A stretch of 34,627 nucleotides of DNA from Planctomyces sp. (GTDB lineage: Bacteria; Planctomycetota; Planctomycetia; Planctomycetales; Planctomycetaceae): positions 1 to 34,627 of the forward strand of contig SXPC01000263.1 in assembly GCA_005778225.1 (NCBI GenBank), in the 5' to 3' direction. The number at the start of each line of letters is the position of its first letter. Position 1 is the first letter of the stretch. A program made the translations under genes and the position numbers. Shown here piece after piece: positions 1 through 5,941 of this stretch. Below the pieces are notes generated by a model. The model searched no databases. It had not been told where the DNA came from and saw only the letters and a list, made by a program, of their open reading frames with translations.

Positions 1-497
1 ACGCAGCGCATGCGATAAATGCGTTCTTCAAGTGGGGCCAGAGCCCTTAGTCCAGCGATATCAAAGGTCTGTGGTTTGTCGACAAGCCCACCAACTTCGA
101 GCTTCCAGCCCGCGGTGGAGAAGTTCTTCGCAGCGGGGGCGACCCCTTCTTTACTCGTCGTGAATTCGTAGAAGTTGTTGTAGTGAGTGATGTCGTATTC
201 GGGGGTCAGCGTCTCGTCGACGAGGAAGCCTTTTTTGATTCTGTCTTCTTTGGTGAGTTCAATTGGCGAGGCAGAGGGCGTCGCCGTTGATTCGGCCGTT
301 GCTTGCACGGTTGTGGGCGGGCTGGGCTCAAGGGGAGCCGTTTTCGCCCCTTCGCCATCGGGTTCGGTTGAGAAGTGATAGAGCGCGCCGGTGGTGATCA
401 CGGTCCCGGCAGTGATCGCGGCTTTGAGAAAGCGACGACGGTTGACGTAGGCGTCGTAAGGAGTCACCTCGTCATTGAGGGGGTTGTGTGTATTCAT
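1..497 (-). CDS. msrP: MsrP (YedY) molybdopterin protein-methionine-sulfoxide reductase, 5' part
   Basis: This is the N-terminal part (165 complete codons) of the catalytic subunit of the MsrPQ system, which reduces oxidised methionines in envelope proteins using a molybdopterin cofactor. The ATG is at 497 on the minus strand. Residues 20-28 hold a twin-arginine signal (NRRRFLKAA) followed by a hydrophobic stretch, so export is by Tat. The diagnostic family segments are NNFYEF and, at the window edge, LEERIYRMRC. By family knowledge that last cysteine (codon 3-5) is the Mo ligand. A Pro/Ala/Thr-rich linker of about 35 residues separates the signal from the domain. The gene runs off the left edge, so whether msrQ follows cannot be seen. 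Confidence 0.92.
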   Translation of the reverse strand, partial: MNTHNPLNDEVTPYDAYVNRRRFLKAAITAGTVITTGALYHFSTEPDGEGAKTAPLEPSPPTTVQATAESTATPSASPIELTKEDRIKKGFLVDETLTPEYDITHYNNFYEFTTSKEGVAPAAKNFSTAGWKLEVGGLVDKPQTFDIAGLRALAPLEERIYRMRC

Positions 498-620
498 GGT
501 AGTTCACGTAGGCTGCGAGTCGAAAGTTAGTTGACCGCCATTATCTCAAACGAGGGGGCAATGTTGCTAGTGGAAATGGTGACGAGATGGGGCGCAATAA
601 GGATTTAAGGATCACGAACG

Positions 621-654
621 AAAAAAGGGAAGGCTGTCCGAAGACAGCCTTCCC
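621..654 (-). terminator. Intrinsic terminator of the PDZ protein gene
   Basis: A perfect 12-bp stem (627-638 with 643-654) closes a 4-base loop. Read on the minus strand the loop is TTCG and the stem is followed by six T (621-626). It lies 36 bases past the stop codon at 690. Confidence 0.9.
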
Positions 655-689
655 TCACAAGACTCCGTTCATCGTGTCAATGTTGCAGA

Positions 690-1589
690 TTACCGGCAGC
701 AGGCACCGCGTCGGTGGTGACGACGACCACGGCGATGACGATCGTCGCAGCCGCAGTCATTGTAGACTGGTTGGCCACAACCGCAGTCGGCTTGTGGGTA
801 AATTGGTTGTGGGTAAACAACCGGTGCTGGTGCAGCGGCGCAACCGCAGCCTGATTGCATGACATAACCAGTTGTCCCAGCAGCCATCGGAACGAGGTTA
901 TCGCCGACTGGCTTCATGGTTGTACGGTTTTGATTCTGATAGCTGTCTTGCATGTAAGGATCACTGGTGACAACGCGACCATTTTCCGCGTACGTTTGTT
1001 GTTGTGGTTGTTCGCCCAGCCACATGGTGCGGGTGTATTGCTGACCGCCGCGTTCATAAACGATTGTGGCTTGAGAATCACGTGGCGTGTTCATCAACGC
1101 TTCGTTAAAGGCCTGATGGTCATTGAAATCGCGGTTGTTGTAGCGGACAATCCGATCGCCGCGACGCAGTCCCATGCGGGCAGCTGCACTATCACGGGTG
1201 ACATCCTGGATGACAATGCTGTCAGCGTTCTGATCAATGGTCAGTCCCAGTTGATTGGCTTCGCGTGCTTCCTGACGGACCTCACGGTTTACTTCGCGTT
1301 GTTCCTGTCGCATTTCGCGATCAACTGGCTGATTCTGGCGAACGGCCGGTGTTTCAGCATTGATGCGTGTATCAGCGGAAGCGTTGACGTCGACGGGAGT
1401 GTTGCCTTGCAGAGGGGCTTTTACCTGCGCGTCTGGATTGCTGTTCTGCTCAGCGCGGCTCGCTCCGAAATTCACGTCAGATTGTGCTTGCGTGCCAACG
1501 CCGGCAGTGGGGGCGTTTTGGGCAGAGGCAGTGGCAGCAAATGCTGCTGTGATCAGTGCGATTCCGAAGGTGTGCATCAAGGGTCTCAT
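690..1589 (-). CDS. Secreted PDZ-domain protein with Cys/Arg/His-rich tail
   Basis: The 299-aa protein has a Sec signal peptide (about residues 1-23, ending ATASA|Q). A Gln/Arg/Asn-rich, probably unstructured and partly helical stretch follows (25-112, with repeated REVRQE-like units). A single PDZ domain spans about 113-195; its GDRIVRYN segment matches the usual PDZ core GDxIxxxN. No protease domain is present, so this is not a DegP homologue, and the PDZ probably binds peptide ends in the periplasm. The last 55 residues are unusual: three CGC motifs, a run of Arg and His, and a terminal CC, giving eight cysteines. An AGGAG sequence 7 bases before the ATG at 1589 supports the start; Met5 is an alternative. 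Monocistronic with its own terminator. Function unknown. Confidence 0.85.
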   Translation of the reverse strand: MRPLMHTFGIALITAAFAATASAQNAPTAGVGTQAQSDVNFGASRAEQNSNPDAQVKAPLQGNTPVDVNASADTRINAETPAVRQNQPVDREMRQEQREVNREVRQEAREANQLGLTIDQNADSIVIQDVTRDSAAARMGLRRGDRIVRYNNRDFNDHQAFNEALMNTPRDSQATIVYERGGQQYTRTMWLGEQPQQQTYAENGRVVTSDPYMQDSYQNQNRTTMKPVGDNLVPMAAGTTGYVMQSGCGCAAAPAPVVYPQPIYPQADCGCGQPVYNDCGCDDRHRRGRRHHRRGACCR

Positions 1590-2014
1590 AGGAGGCTCCT
1601 GGTGAGGCGCCGGGGGTGATGGATGTTCCCGAACGCGGTGTTATGGATGTGTCAGAGACTGACTGACGAACTGGCATTTACGCTGTTGCAACGGTTGTGC
1701 CAGTTGGGCAAGGCGTATTAGTCAATGTTTGGGCAATTGGCGGAATCTGTTTACAGCGAACGAAAAAACGTGTTGACTTTTTTTTAAAGCCGGAGAAGTT
1801 CGTTGGCCTGGCAAAGCACTGTTGAGCGGTGAGCGTTCAGGACGAACAGTGAGCGGACATGCTGATCCGACTTTTCGTCCCACTACGATAAGAAAATACG
1901 GAACACGCAGAGCTTTCAAGTCGGTTGACAACTTGCCGCCGGGGCGCCATAATCCCCGGTTCATTGTTTTGACGACTCATTCCGTAGATACCGTAGAGCT
2001 GAAGTTGTAAGCAC
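1590..2014. other. Intergenic region between divergent genes
   Basis: These 425 bases separate the minus-strand PDZ gene from rpsN. The right part holds the rpsN promoter (1925-1953). Short open frames here have no recognisable domain or ribosome-binding site. I see no RNA gene or repeat element. Confidence 0.6.
1925..1953 (+). promoter_or_regulatory. Sigma70-type promoter of rpsN
   Basis: A consensus -35 TTGACA (1925-1930), a 17-bp spacer and a -10 CATAAT (1948-1953) predict a start near 1960 and a leader of about 55 bases before the rpsN ATG. Only one base differs from the consensus, as suits a constitutive ribosomal protein gene. No Zur-like operator was recognised around it. Confidence 0.8.
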
Positions 2015-2284
2015 ATGGCCTCAAAGTCTAAAATCGCGAAGATGAAGAAGTTTGAAAAGCTGGTCCACAAGTACGCCGCCAAGCGTAAAGAGCTGGTCGC
2101 TGCCGGGGATTATGTCGGTCTGCGTAAGCTGCCACGTGCTTCTGCTCCTTCTCGCCTGCGACGCATCTGCCAGATCACTGGCCGCCCACGTGGCAACTAT
2201 CGCAAGTTCCAAATGTGCCGTAACATGCTGCGGGACATGGCTTTGGATGGTTTGATCCCAGGTCTGAAGAAAGCCAGCTGGTAG
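2015..2284 (+). CDS. rpsN: 30S ribosomal protein S14, zinc-independent (C-) type
   Basis: The 89-aa protein has the S14 signature in its C-terminal half ([12 protein letters not shown], then a basic helix and the end GLKKASW). S14 sits in the head of the small ribosomal subunit. The CxxC pairs of the zinc-ribbon form are absent (only two isolated cysteines), so this is the zinc-independent type, at the length of the short C- paralogues. The gene stands alone, outside an S10/spc-type operon, with its own promoter at 1925 and terminator at 2355. The ribosome-binding site is weak (GAAG about 9 bases upstream). Whether this is the only S14 gene of the organism cannot be judged here. Confidence 0.95.
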   Translation: MASKSKIAKMKKFEKLVHKYAAKRKELVAAGDYVGLRKLPRASAPSRLRRICQITGRPRGNYRKFQMCRNMLRDMALDGLIPGLKKASW

Positions 2285-2291
2285 TTCAGCA

Positions 2292-2322
2292 GGGCTTAGG
2301 TATTGGGGCTTAGGGCTTAGCC
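2292..2322. repeat. Dispersed intergenic repeat, CTTAGG/CTTAGCC family, copy 1
   Basis: A 31-base sequence rich in GGCTTAGG units lies just after rpsN. It matches 19553-19583 in the opposite orientation at 30 of 31 positions. Both copies are outside genes. Confidence 0.75.
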
Positions 2323-2354
2323 GAAAGGGTTAAGTGCAGCTTATTGAACACAGG

Positions 2355-2382
2355 AAGCCTCCGTCTTGACGGGGGCTTTTTT
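2355..2382 (+). terminator. Intrinsic terminator of rpsN
   Basis: The stem AAGCCTCCG pairs with the following CGGGGGCTT, is closed by a CTTG-type loop, and runs into six T (2377-2382). One G-T wobble is present. Confidence 0.88.
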
Positions 2383-2404
2383 GCTGCGCGTAGTTATCTT
2401 GGCT

Positions 2405-2425
2405 TTATATTGGATATGGTATAAA
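2405..2425 (+). promoter_or_regulatory. Extended -10 promoter within an imperfect palindrome, before the toxin-antitoxin pair
   Basis: TGGTATAAA (2417-2425) is an extended -10 element. It is overlapped by an imperfect 20-bp palindrome (TTATAT ... GTATAA, 2405-2424). A palindrome over the -10 is where toxin-antitoxin operons usually bind their own antitoxin. No good -35 is seen. The predicted start is only a few bases before the ATG at 2437. Confidence 0.45.
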
Positions 2426-2436
2426 ATGGATCTGTT

Positions 2437-2820
2437 ATGGACGAGACATCTTCGCGAAAACCATTAGTCTGGTTGGAGGGGGAAGTCAAAACTCCGCCGT
2501 TCTCAGCCAAGGCGCGATATGAAGCCGGAATGCTTCTTCGACTGCTTCAGGAAGGTGAGTCGCTGTCGATGCCACAGGCAGAACCAGTTCCGAGGGTCGG
2601 ACAACGCTGCGGTGCTCTTCGAATACGTGATGAAAGCCACAACTGGCGGATCATGTATCGAATCGATCGCGACGCCGTGATTGTGGTCGAAGTTTACGAT
2701 AAGAAAACACGTCAGATTCCCGAGCAGGTCATCCAGAATTGCCAGAAGCGACTTGAGCATTATGACTCGATCGTTGAGACGTCTCGCAGATCAAAGTCGA
2801 AGGGAAAAGGGAATGGATAG
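2437..2820 (+). CDS. HigB/RelE-superfamily toxin (DUF891, phage Gp49-like)
   Basis: The 127-aa protein fits the Gp49/DUF891 branch of the RelE/ParE superfamily, which includes HigB mRNA-cleaving toxins. Visible family features are the N-terminal helix before LLRLLQEGE, the strand pair around GALRIRDESHNWRIMYR, and the C-terminal helix ending QKRLEHYD. Arg/Tyr residues on the central strands are where these toxins keep their active site. A basic tail (RRSKSKGKG) follows. The toxin gene comes first and overlaps the antitoxin gene by 8 bases (ATGGATAG), the toxin-first order typical of higBA. By family knowledge the target would be mRNA on the ribosome; substrate specificity cannot be read from sequence. 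Confidence 0.85.
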   Translation: MDETSSRKPLVWLEGEVKTPPFSAKARYEAGMLLRLLQEGESLSMPQAEPVPRVGQRCGALRIRDESHNWRIMYRIDRDAVIVVEVYDKKTRQIPEQVIQNCQKRLEHYDSIVETSRRSKSKGKGNG

Positions 2821-3184
2821 TTCAAAGAAGAAGGCACTTGAGAAAGGTGGCTGGAATGTCAGCGATGCAGCGGACTTTCTCCAGATGCCTGAAGAAGAGC
2901 GACAGTTGCTTGATGCCAGAGTGAAACTGGCGATGGCAGTGCGTCAATTGCGTATTGCAAAGAATTGGACCCAGAAGACGCTTGGAGAGAAGCTCAATAC
3001 AAGCCAGCCGAGAGTCGCGAAGATCGAGCGGGCGTCCGCAGACGTTTCGCTGGATCAACTCGTACGAGCCTTTCATGCGGTTGGCGGGATGATGAAACTC
3101 GAGTGGAAGAGCGAGCGGACTCCCGTAGTGAAAAAAAGTCGACGGAAGGAAGGTTCGACGTTGGTGGTTTCGATTTCGGAGTGA
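2813..3184 (+). CDS. HigA-like HTH antitoxin
   Basis: The 123-aa protein has an XRE-type helix-turn-helix at about residues 42-98 (LAMAVRQLRIAKNWTQ, then SQPRVAKIERASADVSLDQLVRAF). This would bind the operator and repress the pair. The start is the ATG inside the toxin's last codons, after a GGGAAAAGGGA Shine-Dalgarno; an in-frame extension upstream lies wholly inside the toxin and is rejected. The N-terminal 40 residues are charged and probably cover the toxin. The C-terminal tail is basic. Confidence 0.85.
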   Translation: MDSSKKKALEKGGWNVSDAADFLQMPEEERQLLDARVKLAMAVRQLRIAKNWTQKTLGEKLNTSQPRVAKIERASADVSLDQLVRAFHAVGGMMKLEWKSERTPVVKKSRRKEGSTLVVSISE

Positions 3185-3208
3185 GCTTTCTTTGCCGATA
3201 CTATTTAC

Positions 3209-3865
3209 TCAAATTAAACGCCAATCGATTTTGGCGTGCACTACTCTTTCGTCCTGCAGCCAACAATGATAAATCTCCTGCTTTTCACAATAGATTGCTA
3301 CTGATGAGGTATCAGGGGAAATGTTCTCAAATTCGCAGATTCTAAATTCATCCAATTGTTGAGGGGAATCTTCCGCACTACTGCCCTGAAAACAACAGCG
3401 AAATTTCAGTCGTGATGCTTGAAAGTCATTTATGCCGCAAACTTGCAATACAACAGTATTAGGACAATAGAAATAAAAACCAAAGAAGCGACATAGATCT
3501 TCTAATGTTTGAATTGACAAATTTCCGCAATCACGAACAAATCTGCTCAGATTTCCAGCATCAATCTGAGTATGTTTCTGTAGCCAACGCAATGATGATG
3601 CATCTTTGGCCTTTGACCGAATGGTATTAATCGAAAAGGGAACTGGAAATCCACTATTCTTCAGTATCATTCTTACTCCAACGGTCTTTGCGAGACGCTC
3701 GAGCTCGCAAATGCGTAAACCGCGTTTGCCACTTCGAAATGAACTGAGGCTGCTTTGTTTGATATCGCAGGCTGCTGCTATGTCGTAAAGTCTTGCTTCT
3801 ACAATTGCTTGATCAATTGCATGTTTTGTCGTTTCAACGAGAGACTGTCTTCGGTAGGGGTTCAT
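3209..3865 (-). CDS. Putative double-HTH DNA-binding protein
   Basis: The 218-aa protein matches no family I recognise. Residues about 16-68 look like a Cro/C1-type helix-turn-helix (DIAAACDIKQSSLSSFRSGK then ICELERLAKTVGV). Residues about 90-130 repeat the pattern (LQKHTQIDAGNLSRFVRD then IQTLEDLCRFFG), so two tandem HTH modules are likely. The last 85 residues form a separate Cys-containing part, perhaps a sensor. The coding sequence is clearly richer in A+T than its neighbours, which suggests acquisition. Its ATG overlaps the stop of the upstream 55-aa gene (ATGA), and AAGG about 8 bases upstream serves as binding site. Likely a regulator of the cassette. Confidence 0.7.
   Translation of the reverse strand: MNPYRRQSLVETTKHAIDQAIVEARLYDIAAACDIKQSSLSSFRSGKRGLRICELERLAKTVGVRMILKNSGFPVPFSINTIRSKAKDASSLRWLQKHTQIDAGNLSRFVRDCGNLSIQTLEDLCRFFGFYFYCPNTVVLQVCGINDFQASRLKFRCCFQGSSAEDSPQQLDEFRICEFENISPDTSSVAIYCEKQEIYHCWLQDERVVHAKIDWRLI
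3218..3237 (-). terminator. Possible terminator overlapping the end of the double-HTH gene
   Basis: A 7-bp perfect stem (ACGCCAA with TTGGCGT, 6-base loop) covers the last codons. On the minus strand it is followed by an imperfect T-run (TTTAATTTG). The hairpin is convincing; the T-tract is weak. Confidence 0.4.
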
Positions 3866-4029
3866 GTGCGCCCCTTCTTGTTGACTCGAACCTCTACAGC
3901 ATTCTTCTCGATTCTTGCTCCAAACTGAGCCCGAAAGACAATAGCAACAATTGAGACAAGCGAAATAGAAATGGATACGATTGCGACAAGAGCAACAAGC
4001 CCGTCACTGACACTAAGAATTACGTTCAT
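3862..4029 (-). CDS. Small single-pass membrane peptide
   Basis: The 55-aa peptide consists of one long hydrophobic helix (about residues 4-33, rich in Val, Ile and Ser) and a basic C-terminal tail (about 34-55). The ATG at 4029 has GGAG 5 bases upstream and is preferred over an in-frame TTG at 4071. It is the first gene of a two-gene unit, and its stop overlaps the start of the double-HTH gene by 4 bases. Small hydrophobic peptides beside a regulator can be membrane-active toxins or anchors, but nothing here decides between these. The surrounding DNA is AT-rich. Confidence 0.6.
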   Translation of the reverse strand: MNVILSVSDGLVALVAIVSISISLVSIVAIVFRAQFGARIEKNAVEVRVNKKGRT

Positions 4030-4235
4030 GCCGTCTCCAATTGATTGGAAATCACTGAATCGTGACGCCAACCAAAGGCGGCCACCAGTCAGCTGATTAC
4101 GGCCTATCTATTTTTTGAAACACATGAAAATTTGAAACGAGAATTTTGCATATTTACAGCGCTATTTCTGTTTGAAAAGAAAAAAGGCTGCTTGCATTCT
4201 AGCGTCGTTGTCGCAAGTTTATAGTTGGAAGTATC

Positions 4236-5288
4236 TTACACCTCCGGGCAGTCATCCAGGCTCGTATTAATCAGATCAATCATCTGTCGCAGGCGGCCCA
4301 GATCGCGGCGGTTGAAGTCGAGGATGAGTCGGGGCAGGTGGGCCAGGTGGGCGTCGTCGGCTTCGTGGGGGTGAGGGCCTGTTTTTTCGATCTTACCTGA
4401 CTCCAGGATCGAGCTGAATTCATCGTTGAGGCGGGCGACGAAGTCATCGGGCGGGTCTTTGTGCAGACGCAGGACGAGCTTGCCGTTGACGTAGCGCATC
4501 GAGTTGTAGACGCAGTAGAACGTGAAGATCTCACGGACCGCTTCGCCGACGTCGTCGGTGATTTTGTAAAGCGAGGTGTCTTCGGGGGAGATCAGGCCTC
4601 GTTTGAGAAGTTGGTTATTGATGTACTCCTGGAAGTCTTTCCAGAAGGTATCGCCCGGGGCATCAACGCAGACGATCGGCATCAAGTCGCGCTTGCCGGT
4701 CTGCACGAGAGTGAAGGTTTCCAGGCATTCGTCGAGCGTTCCGAATCCTCCCGCAAAGAGGGCGATTGCGTGGACTTCTTTGACGAACAGGAGTTTTCGC
4801 GTGAAGAAGTACTTCATGTGGACGTTCTTCTCGTCGCCATCAATGATCGGATTGCTCCCTTGCTCGAAGGGGAGCATGATGTTGACTCCCATCGCTTTCT
4901 CGCGTCCCGAGCCTTCGTGAGCAGCCTGCATAATCCCCGGACCAGCGCCGGTCAGGACGTACCAGTCGTTCTTAGCCATGATGCGGCCGAAGTGGACAGC
5001 AGCGTCGTACGCAGGATCGCCCGCGCGGAGTCGAGCGGACCCGAAGACGGTGACTTTTCGATTCCTGCGGTACTTCTTGAAGACCTTGAAGGCATACCGA
5101 AGTTCACGCAGCGTGCGCGAGAGGAGTTTCATATCGCCGATTGTGGCTTCATCCCGCTGAAGCTTATCGGCTGTCTCCTTGATCTCATTGACCAGCTTCT
5201 CGCGAGGCTCCAGAGGTAAGCCAAGGTCGCCTGGAATGACTTCCTGCTCTGAGACATTCGGTCGGACGGGGACGTGTGGTTTGGACAT
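4236..5288 (-). CDS. LOG-family (TIGR00730-type) nucleotide phosphoribohydrolase-like protein
   Basis: The 350-aa protein has the Rossmann-like LOG domain at about 78-275. Signatures are [25 protein letters not shown] and [10 protein letters not shown] (about 179-187, the family GGxGTxxE motif). Family members split nucleoside 5'-monophosphates into base and ribose 5-phosphate; some are called lysine decarboxylases by error. The protein is longer than plant LOG proteins at both ends, with a charged helical N-terminus, so its substrate is open. The ATG at 5288 is chosen: an in-frame extension to TTG 5330 would only translate the AATTAC repeat next door. No clear Shine-Dalgarno is present. The STAS gene lies upstream on the same strand, 158 bases away. 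Confidence 0.88.
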   Translation of the reverse strand: MSKPHVPVRPNVSEQEVIPGDLGLPLEPREKLVNEIKETADKLQRDEATIGDMKLLSRTLRELRYAFKVFKKYRRNRKVTVFGSARLRAGDPAYDAAVHFGRIMAKNDWYVLTGAGPGIMQAAHEGSGREKAMGVNIMLPFEQGSNPIIDGDEKNVHMKYFFTRKLLFVKEVHAIALFAGGFGTLDECLETFTLVQTGKRDLMPIVCVDAPGDTFWKDFQEYINNQLLKRGLISPEDTSLYKITDDVGEAVREIFTFYCVYNSMRYVNGKLVLRLHKDPPDDFVARLNDEFSSILESGKIEKTGPHPHEADDAHLAHLPRLILDFNRRDLGRLRQMIDLINTSLDDCPEV

Positions 5289-5296
5289 GGGGGGAT

Positions 5297-5444
5297 CGTA
5301 ATTGGAAATTAGTAATTGGTAATTAGCCAAGCCGCTTCGCTAGTTGGAGCAGCTTCCGGTAAATCGATAGCGTAACAGACGAGTGGTAATCGTCATTGGC
5401 GTTTGCGCGTCCGGCTAATTACCAATTACGAATTACTAATTACG
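5297..5444. repeat. Inverted pair of AATTAC-type repeats between the STAS and LOG genes
   Basis: The 17-base word GGCTAATTACCAATTAC occurs at 5413-5429 and, reversed, at 5312-5328. Each arm continues as degenerate AATTAC/AATTTCC units (5297-5328 and 5413-5444). The spacer is about 84 bases. The arms could pair in DNA or RNA. Confidence 0.8.
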
Positions 5445-5446
5445 TG

Positions 5447-5809
5447 TCACGAAATCGCCTCAAGGGCTTCTTCGCGGGATTCGTAGATGGCCCAGAGGGT
5501 GTCGAGGGCGGTGATGTGGAGGAGTTCGCGGGCCATTTTGCTGGCGCCGCAGATGACCAGTTCGCCACCTTTGCTTTTTACGAATTTGTGGCAGCGGAGA
5601 ATCAGAGCGAGGAAGACGGAGCCGAAGTACTTCACTTCCCCCAGGTCGAAGATCACCATCGGCACTTCGACCTCTTTCAGAGGCGACATGACGATCCCCG
5701 CGGCTTGTTCAATCAGCTCCCAACTCATCTGTTCGACATTGCTGGCGGGGACGATGATGATGACATCGCCGTGCCAGATCAGTTGGAAATCATCGTGTGT
5801 CTGCTTCAT
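5447..5809 (-). CDS. STAS-domain anti-sigma factor antagonist-like protein
   Basis: The 120-aa protein is a single STAS domain of SpoIIAA type. Strands come first ([14 protein letters not shown]), then the conserved segment [19 protein letters not shown], where the serine in FGS occupies the site normally phosphorylated by a partner anti-sigma kinase. The strand [10 protein letters not shown] and a C-terminal helix follow. By family knowledge such proteins release sigma factors or act in partner-switching stress signalling. No kinase or phosphatase gene is next to it, so the partner is unknown. ATG start at 5809. Confidence 0.85.
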   Translation of the reverse strand: MKQTHDDFQLIWHGDVIIIVPASNVEQMSWELIEQAAGIVMSPLKEVEVPMVIFDLGEVKYFGSVFLALILRCHKFVKSKGGELVICGASKMARELLHITALDTLWAIYESREEALEAIS

Positions 5810-5832
5810 CGGCGTCCATCCGTTTCAATGTG

Positions 5833-5917
5833 GCATGCTTGCGGCTTTGAGCAAGTATGTTTCAGACTCTCAGTGATTGCTCACCGCTGGCATGCTCACC
5901 CAAAGCTGTGAGCATGG
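5833..5917. repeat. REP-like pair of inverted hairpins
   Basis: Two hairpins lie head to head. The first has CATGCTTGC (5834-5842) against GCAAGTATG (5851-5859), one G-T pair, loop GGCTTTGA. The second has a perfect 9-bp stem, CATGCTCAC (5891-5899) with GTGAGCATG (5908-5916), loop CCAAAGCT. Read on the minus strand the second loop becomes AGCTTTGG, so the two units are inverted copies of one element. They lie between the HEAT gene end and the STAS gene start. Confidence 0.75.
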
Positions 5918-5941
5918 CACGACTTTTAAGGGCACACCGAG

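Noticed and set aside
855-1619. 254-aa plus-strand open frame
   Set aside because: Antisense to the PDZ protein gene, which has signal peptide, domain, binding site and terminator.
4461-5219. 252-aa plus-strand open frame
   Set aside because: Antisense shadow of the LOG-family gene; no family resemblance.
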